Positions 1 through 3,123 of a stretch of DNA of 6,579 nucleotides are shown one piece after another (position 1 is the stretch's first letter; each line of letters opens with the position of its first letter). The translations under genes and the position numbers were made by a program. The notes below the pieces were generated by a model that saw only the letters and a program-made list of their open reading frames with translations, had not been told where the DNA came from and did no database searches. The stretch is from Tepidisphaeraceae bacterium (GTDB taxonomy: Bacteria; Planctomycetota; Phycisphaerae; Tepidisphaerales; Tepidisphaeraceae), in contig JANWHF010000274.1 of assembly GCA_025450555.1 (NCBI GenBank), forward strand, positions 1 to 6,579, in the 5' to 3' direction.

Positions 1-150
1 CTGTCGGTCGTGGGGACGCTTTTTTACGGGATCTACATTCCGGGCGCCGATGCCTTAAGTCGGCGCGCGGGGCAAGCCGCAAGCATATTCCCTCATGCGG
101 GTGGAGAAATGACGAGCCAAGTGCAGGTCAGTAATCGAAGCGGGCAGTAG
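1..150 (+). CDS. C-terminal tail of an unidentified protein, possibly a NuoN-like membrane subunit (5' end outside window)
   Basis: Frame 1 is open from the window edge to a TAG at 148-150, giving 49 residues that start LSVVGTLFYGIYIPGADALS and end in a polar tail (QVQVSNRSGQ). The visible part has a short hydrophobic run (about residues 1-15, including GTLFYGIYIPG), then a small amphipathic stretch. From memory, the pattern of a last membrane helix, then G-x-Y-x-P and an Ala-rich tail, recalls the C-terminus of NuoN-type NADH-quinone oxidoreductase subunits. With 49 residues this is only a guess. The gene would run convergently with the regulator ending at 338, leaving 187 bp between the stops. 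An open frame of this length at an edge could also arise by chance in G+C-rich DNA. Confidence 0.4.
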   Translation: MSVVGTLFYGIYIPGADALSRRAGQAASIFPHAGGEMTSQVQVSNRSGQ

Positions 151-312
151 ATCATTCGCGGGTTGGTTTAGATCTCACATCGCTTACGGATCGAGGTTTG
201 AAAAACGGTCCTGTTTCCCGCGCTGCTGGATGCGCCCCAGGTGGGCGGCTAAAAGGTGGGTTTACACGCGATGCGATGACCGGCGCGTTTTGCGAGATCG
301 AAACCTATTTGT

Positions 313-326
313 CGATGCTTGCATCG
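313..326. repeat. Small perfect dyad in the convergent intergenic gap
   Basis: CGATGC-TT-GCATCG is a perfect 14-nt inverted repeat (5-bp stem with a 4-nt loop if folded realistically). It lies 12 nt past the stop of the leftward LuxR-type gene and 163 nt past the stop of the rightward partial gene. It could help end transcription, but no T-tract follows on either strand, so an intrinsic terminator is not supported. I see nothing else recognisable in 151-337. Confidence 0.3.
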
Positions 327-337
327 TCCTGCTCATT

Positions 338-1180
338 TTAGCCGCCCCGCCTGCGGGGCGCGTCGGACGGCGCATCATTACATTTCATCTTAGGTCGTTG
401 AGCGAGGAAATACGCCAGCAATTCCGCGTGCGAATTGATCGCGAAGTGCCGGTAAATCTTGCCAATGTATTCGTGAACGGTGGGGGGCCTCAGCTTCAGA
501 TCGCGAGCGATCTTCTTCTCGCTGTCACCTTTCAGGAGTTGATCGAGCACTTGCTGGAGACGTGACGACAATCCTTGCCGGTTGTGCTGATTATCCATTG
601 CAAGAACCGATCCCACCATCGGGGCGATCTGCTGATGGACCAGCGACACGAGCCGTTTAGCGTGAAGAGTCGGAGCACGCTGGCTGGTGTCCTGATGAAC
701 GCCAAGATGCGTGCAGAGATTGTTCTGCCCCCGGACGAAGGACAGGACGTAGCCGTCGTTGAAGGCCGGTCGGCGGTATTCATTCACCGCGGCCGAGCGA
801 TACCATTGCGAATCGGAGCAGAGCTCTGGCCGGTAAGCGATGGCGCGCCCGGCCTCCCCGAGCCGGCGGGCGAGAATGTCGATGCCCGGCATGGGCGCGG
901 TGCAGGCGCCGGTGAGGTCGGCGGTATAGCGAAGATAATAGTTTCGAGCGGCTTCGTCGCGCCATCCAAAATCGACGGCCGCCAGGAATTGGATCGGGCC
1001 GGCGAAGCTGCTGGCATCCACTTCCGCATAATGCCCGACCGCCAGGCCGGTCAATTCAGTCAATCCGCGCAGCAAATGAACCCGCCAGGCGGGCGGAGTG
1101 TTCCACAGCTCGCGGCATTCGCCGATCAGATTAAAAGCGGCTTTGACTTCGCTTATGCGAAGCCGCATCGATTTTGACAT
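338..1180 (-). CDS. LuxR/GerE-type helix-turn-helix transcriptional regulator
   Basis: A cytoplasmic DNA-binding regulator of 280 residues is predicted. The frame is open back to an ATG at 1273 (311 aa), but I chose the ATG at 1180 (MSKSMRLRISEV). It has an AAGGG five bases upstream, and the 31 residues before it look like translated intergenic DNA. Residues 1 to about 195 form a sensor-like region with no family I can name, rich in Trp, Tyr and His; a GAF- or PAS-like fold is possible. There is no receiver-type phosphorylation site. Residues about 203-259 are a GerE domain: LSSRLQQVLDQLLKGDSEKKIA leads into recognition helix PPTVHEYIGKIYRHF and then the AELLAYFL closing helix. The last 20 or so residues are a basic, disordered tail whose final codons overlap a GC palindrome (343-360). 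No sensor kinase or autoinducer synthase lies beside it, so the signal and targets are unknown. The gene ends convergently with the left-edge gene and follows the hydrolase gene by 339 bp. Confidence 0.85.
   Translation of the reverse strand: MSKSMRLRISEVKAAFNLIGECRELWNTPPAWRVHLLRGLTELTGLAVGHYAEVDASSFAGPIQFLAAVDFGWRDEAARNYYLRYTADLTGACTAPMPGIDILARRLGEAGRAIAYRPELCSDSQWYRSAAVNEYRRPAFNDGYVLSFVRGQNNLCTHLGVHQDTSQRAPTLHAKRLVSLVHQQIAPMVGSVLAMDNQHNRQGLSSRLQQVLDQLLKGDSEKKIARDLKLRPPTVHEYIGKIYRHFAINSHAELLAYFLAQRPKMKCNDAPSDAPRRRGG
343..360. repeat. Perfect GC-rich palindrome overlapping the 3' end of the regulator gene
   Basis: CGCCCCGC-CT-GCGGGGCG is an 8-bp perfect inverted repeat around a 2-nt centre. 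It encodes the final residues (about PRRRGG) of the LuxR-type regulator and stops two bases before the TAA at 338-340. On the transcribed strand it would form a very stable hairpin just before the stop, followed by TAAAATGAG rather than a T-run. It may protect or attenuate the mRNA 3' end, or be the remnant of a dispersed repeat that the reading frame has run into. Confidence 0.5.
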
Positions 1181-1185
1181 TTCAG

Positions 1186-1190
1186 CCCTT
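1186..1190 (-). promoter_or_regulatory. Ribosome binding site deciding the regulator's start
   Basis: Read on the minus strand, AAGGG lies 5 nt before the ATG at 1180, an acceptable Shine-Dalgarno spacing. I did not look for an equivalent signal in front of the more upstream ATG at 1273; this site plus the intergenic look of the extension favours the 280-residue protein. Confidence 0.4.
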
Positions 1191-1293
1191 GGCCCACCCT
1201 CCAAACAGAGGGATGAATACTCCAGCCCGACATTGCTATAGTGCCGCCCGCTACCCAAGGTTCGCGCACCCACTGCGCGGCCGGAGCCCGACA

Positions 1294-1399
1294 GCTATGG
1301 GGCACTTCTCCGTAGCACAGCCTTCCAGGCTGTGAACCGAAAACACAGGCTGGAAGCCTGTGCTACGTATTGTGCTATGCCGCATTGGCTATGGGGCAC
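1294..1399. repeat. 12-bp direct repeats bracketing the BIME-like element
   Basis: The 12-mer GCTATGGGGCAC occurs at 1294-1305 and again at 1388-1399 in the same orientation, with 82 bp between the copies. The double hairpin at 1312-1366 lies inside. The repeat could be a duplicated target or a conserved flank of the repeat family. The surrounding stretch (1181-1519) has no gene I can support, and apart from these repeats I see nothing in it. Confidence 0.55.
1312..1366. repeat. REP/BIME-like double hairpin
   Basis: Two 23-nt units lie in inverted orientation, 1312-1334 and 1344-1366, separated by nine bases (AACCGAAAA). Each is itself a hairpin: CACAGCC-TTCCA-GGCTGTG in the first and CACAGGC-TGGAA-GCCTGTG in the second. 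When the second is reverse-complemented, the units differ only at two positions that pair with each other in the stem, so the change is compensatory and the stem is kept. The outer ends (GTAGCA...TGCTAC) also pair, so the whole 55 bp could fold as one long cruciform. This is the architecture of bacterial interspersed mosaic elements made of REP units. From memory, near-identical units occur widely in planctomycete and related genomes and give spurious peptides such as HRLEACAT. No RAYT (REP-associated transposase) gene is in the window. Confidence 0.8.
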
Positions 1400-1519
1400 A
1401 GGGATAAATGGGTGCGGTGGGGTCGGCGGGGCGATGAATGCCAAGCAGGCCTCATCCGCTCCCTGTCCAGCGGTCTCAATCAATGCGCTCGCCACGCGCC
1501 GGTTGCGGGGAAATGAACA

Positions 1520-2866
1520 TTATTTCATCGCAGGAATCTCAATCACGACCGGGTGGTCGCTCAACTCCAATGCAACCGTGCGCACGTCTTTGAGGACGTG
1601 CGCGGGATCCGTACCGACGGTGGGATCGTAGAGTTTCGCGGAGGGGTATGCCTGCGAGAATTCCACGTTCACATGATCCGAGCCGCTGGCTTTCTCATTC
1701 CAGACGACCAGTTCAAAAGCGCCATCGCTTTTTTGCAAAAACAGATCATGCACCGTGGCCGGCGCGGTGGGAATGGTGTAGGCGAGCGAAGCCGGATGCG
1801 CGATAGTTCCTCGATCGGCCAGAATCGTCGTGAGATTGTGAAGGTAAATTGCCGACTTCTTGGGCTGATAGTCGCTGTGTTCGATGCCATAGCCGGCGTC
1901 GGAGCCGCCGCCATCGCGAAGCATGTAGATGAAGGTGTATTTGAATCCTCGCTTGAATTGGGCGAGGTACAGGTTCAGGTAAAGGCGACCCTGCTGCTCT
2001 TCGGTTAGACCATTTTTTCCACCGGTGACCCAACCGGTTTCGGTGGTCACGCGCGGCAGCTTTTCCAGATCGGCATTTGAATATCCTGCAAATCCCTTGC
2101 GCCAGGTTTTGCCATATTCGACGTAGATTCCGTCGGTCCAACCATGAAAAACCGAATCGGCATTTTCCCAGGCCATGTTGTCAATGATGGCGGGCTTGCG
2201 GCAGATGTAGTTGTGGACATTCGCAAAGTCGGCGTAGCGCGTGCCATCGGGCATGAGCGTCGAAGCGCCTTGCGGAATGGTCAGATATTGCAGCCCCACA
2301 TTGTCCGGCTCCGAGCCGCCGGCCTCGCTGGAAGCAAAGACCGGGTAATTCTTTAAGACTTCATCGGATTTGGCTGCCGCGTAATAGGCCGCCTGCCATT
2401 TGGCGACGGGAAGGAACGTCGAGCTGCCGCCGGACTTTTTTCCTTCATAGGTGACGCCCCAGTTGTTGGGTTCATTTGGGCCTTCGAGCGCCAGCAGTGC
2501 ATCGGCCGCGGCAAGCTGTTTGGGCATGTCAATCAGCCGCGGGATTGTCGAATCATTTGGGCCGCTCATCGTGAGGACGACTTTGATGCCCGCCTGCCGA
2601 TGCATCGCAATCCAGTCCGGCACGTGTCGCGCGCTGGCGTCATCGCGAATGTTGCGAATACCGGCAAAAGCAAGGCCCTTGGCACTTTGCTGCGGATCGT
2701 CGGCTCCCTGGCCGACGTGAGTGCACATGCCCAGCGAATTGAGGAAATCGGAGGCGCCGACTGATTGAACCTCGTCTGCGGCCCGGGCAGGAGAAATATT
2801 GATTTGTAATATCAGTGCGAGGACGAGAACCGACATCGCGCGGCCCGCTCGATTGCGAATCTTCAT
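1520..2866 (-). CDS. Secreted glycoside-hydrolase-like protein (clan GH-A TIM-barrel type)
   Basis: The protein has 448 residues. A Sec signal peptide is clear: basic start (MKIRNRAGR), hydrophobic core at about residues 11-24, and a likely cleavage site after ARA near residues 27-30, so the product is exported. The mature part resembles a TIM-barrel glycosidase of clan GH-A (GH5/GH39-like). It has an early strand with LGMCTHVG (45-52), GIKVVLTM (93-100), the acid/base motif EGPNEPN (Glu132 in NEP), NVHNY (216-220), and the candidate nucleophile Glu276 in VTTETGWVT. Later come FIYMLRD (312-318) and the QPKKSA stretch near 334-339. Residues about 365-448 look like a beta-rich C-terminal domain. 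The substrate cannot be read from the sequence; a beta-linked polysaccharide is the natural guess. The start at 2866 gives the complete signal peptide, but its Shine-Dalgarno is weak (GCAGGT about 11 nt upstream). An ATG at 2836 would lose the basic segment. Repeats lie on both sides of the gene. Confidence 0.75.
   Translation of the reverse strand: MKIRNRAGRAMSVLVLALILQINISPARAADEVQSVGASDFLNSLGMCTHVGQGADDPQQSAKGLAFAGIRNIRDDASARHVPDWIAMHRQAGIKVVLTMSGPNDSTIPRLIDMPKQLAAADALLALEGPNEPNNWGVTYEGKKSGGSSTFLPVAKWQAAYYAAAKSDEVLKNYPVFASSEAGGSEPDNVGLQYLTIPQGASTLMPDGTRYADFANVHNYICRKPAIIDNMAWENADSVFHGWTDGIYVEYGKTWRKGFAGYSNADLEKLPRVTTETGWVTGGKNGLTEEQQGRLYLNLYLAQFKRGFKYTFIYMLRDGGGSDAGYGIEHSDYQPKKSAIYLHNLTTILADRGTIAHPASLAYTIPTAPATVHDLFLQKSDGAFELVVWNEKASGSDHVNVEFSQAYPSAKLYDPTVGTDPAHVLKDVRTVALELSDHPVVIEIPAMK
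1580..1603. repeat. 9-bp perfect hairpin inside the 3' end of the hydrolase gene
   Basis: GCGCACGTC-TTTGAG-GACGTGCGC is a perfect 9-bp stem with a 6-nt loop. It lies about 60-80 bases before the hydrolase stop and encodes part of the C-terminal beta domain. It could be a chance coding palindrome. Confidence 0.4.
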
Positions 2867-2921
2867 GCTTGATTGATACCTGCAATCGCGATAGGCGTTT
2901 GAACGTCTCCCTCCACGCGAG

Positions 2922-2972
2922 AAAAAGGGGATGAATACATTTTCTCCGCGAAAATGTACTTATCCCCTTTTT
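2922..2972. terminator. A5/T5-ended palindrome, possible bidirectional terminator and dispersed repeat
   Basis: Arms of 23 nt (2922-2944 and 2950-2972) flank a 5-nt loop (TCCGC). Of 23 pairs, 21 are Watson-Crick; the exceptions are 2933/2961 (G-T) and 2935/2959 (A-C). The arms begin AAAAAGGGGAT and end ATCCCCTTTTT, so either strand gives a stem followed by five U residues. On the minus strand it lies 152-202 nt after the valS stop and about 56 nt before the hydrolase ATG, a sensible place to separate the two genes. Its long inner arms (TACATTTTC) are more than a simple terminator needs. From memory it resembles AAAAGGGG-type REP or MITE-like repeats of planctomycetes, so it may be a mobile repeat used as a terminator. 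Confidence 0.6.
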
Positions 2973-2996
2973 GCGGTCATCGCGTTCCACGACTGA

Positions 2997-3071
2997 TAAA
3001 GAGCCGCGCACGAAGTAAGCGGATTGGTCGCGCCGCGCGTCCGGACCGCTTACTTCGTGCGTGGCTCTTTA
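2997..3071. repeat. Near-perfect 26-bp inverted repeat (MITE/REP-like)
   Basis: Arms 2997-3022 and 3046-3071 match over 26 nt with a single G-T wobble (3006/3062). They flank a 23-nt loop that contains the small dyad GTCCGGAC (3039-3046, overlapping the arm). The arms run TAAAGAGCC..CGCACGAAGTAAGCGG. The element lies 53-127 nt past the valS stop, with no T-tract outside the stem on the valS transcript (TATCAG follows), so it is not a textbook terminator. It would still form an extremely stable RNA stem that could protect the valS 3' end. I recall similar GAAGTAAGCGG palindromes in planctomycete genomes but cannot check this. Its arm sequence is unrelated to the neighbouring palindrome 24 bp away. 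Confidence 0.7.
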
Positions 3072-3123
3072 ATGGCAATCGTTGCGTTGATCCAATTTGT
3101 ACGGCGCGCGTAGTAAACTCGCC

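Noticed and set aside
151..337. tRNA or small RNA gene in the left gap
   Set aside because: No cloverleaf, T-loop motif or terminator with a T-tract could be found on either strand.
1181..1260. TTGGGT and TATAGC boxes upstream of the regulator as a promoter
   Set aside because: The spacing is only 12 bp and the matches are weak; no other convincing sigma-factor site was seen.
1181..1273. N-terminal extension of the LuxR-type regulator to the ATG at 1273
   Set aside because: The extra 31 residues look non-conserved and intergenic, while the ATG at 1180 has an AAGGG at good spacing.
1332..1631. Plus-strand open frame starting MNRKHRLEACATY
   Set aside because: Its first codons are the translated BIME hairpin and the rest is antisense to the hydrolase gene.
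2867..2910. TTCAAA / TATCAA pair as the hydrolase promoter
   Set aside because: Spacing is 19 bp with only four of six matches in each box, and the implied transcript start would be almost on the ATG.
2640..3011. Minus-strand open frame across the intergenic palindromes
   Set aside because: It runs from the palindromes into the signal-peptide end of the hydrolase gene in a different frame and has no protein-like features.
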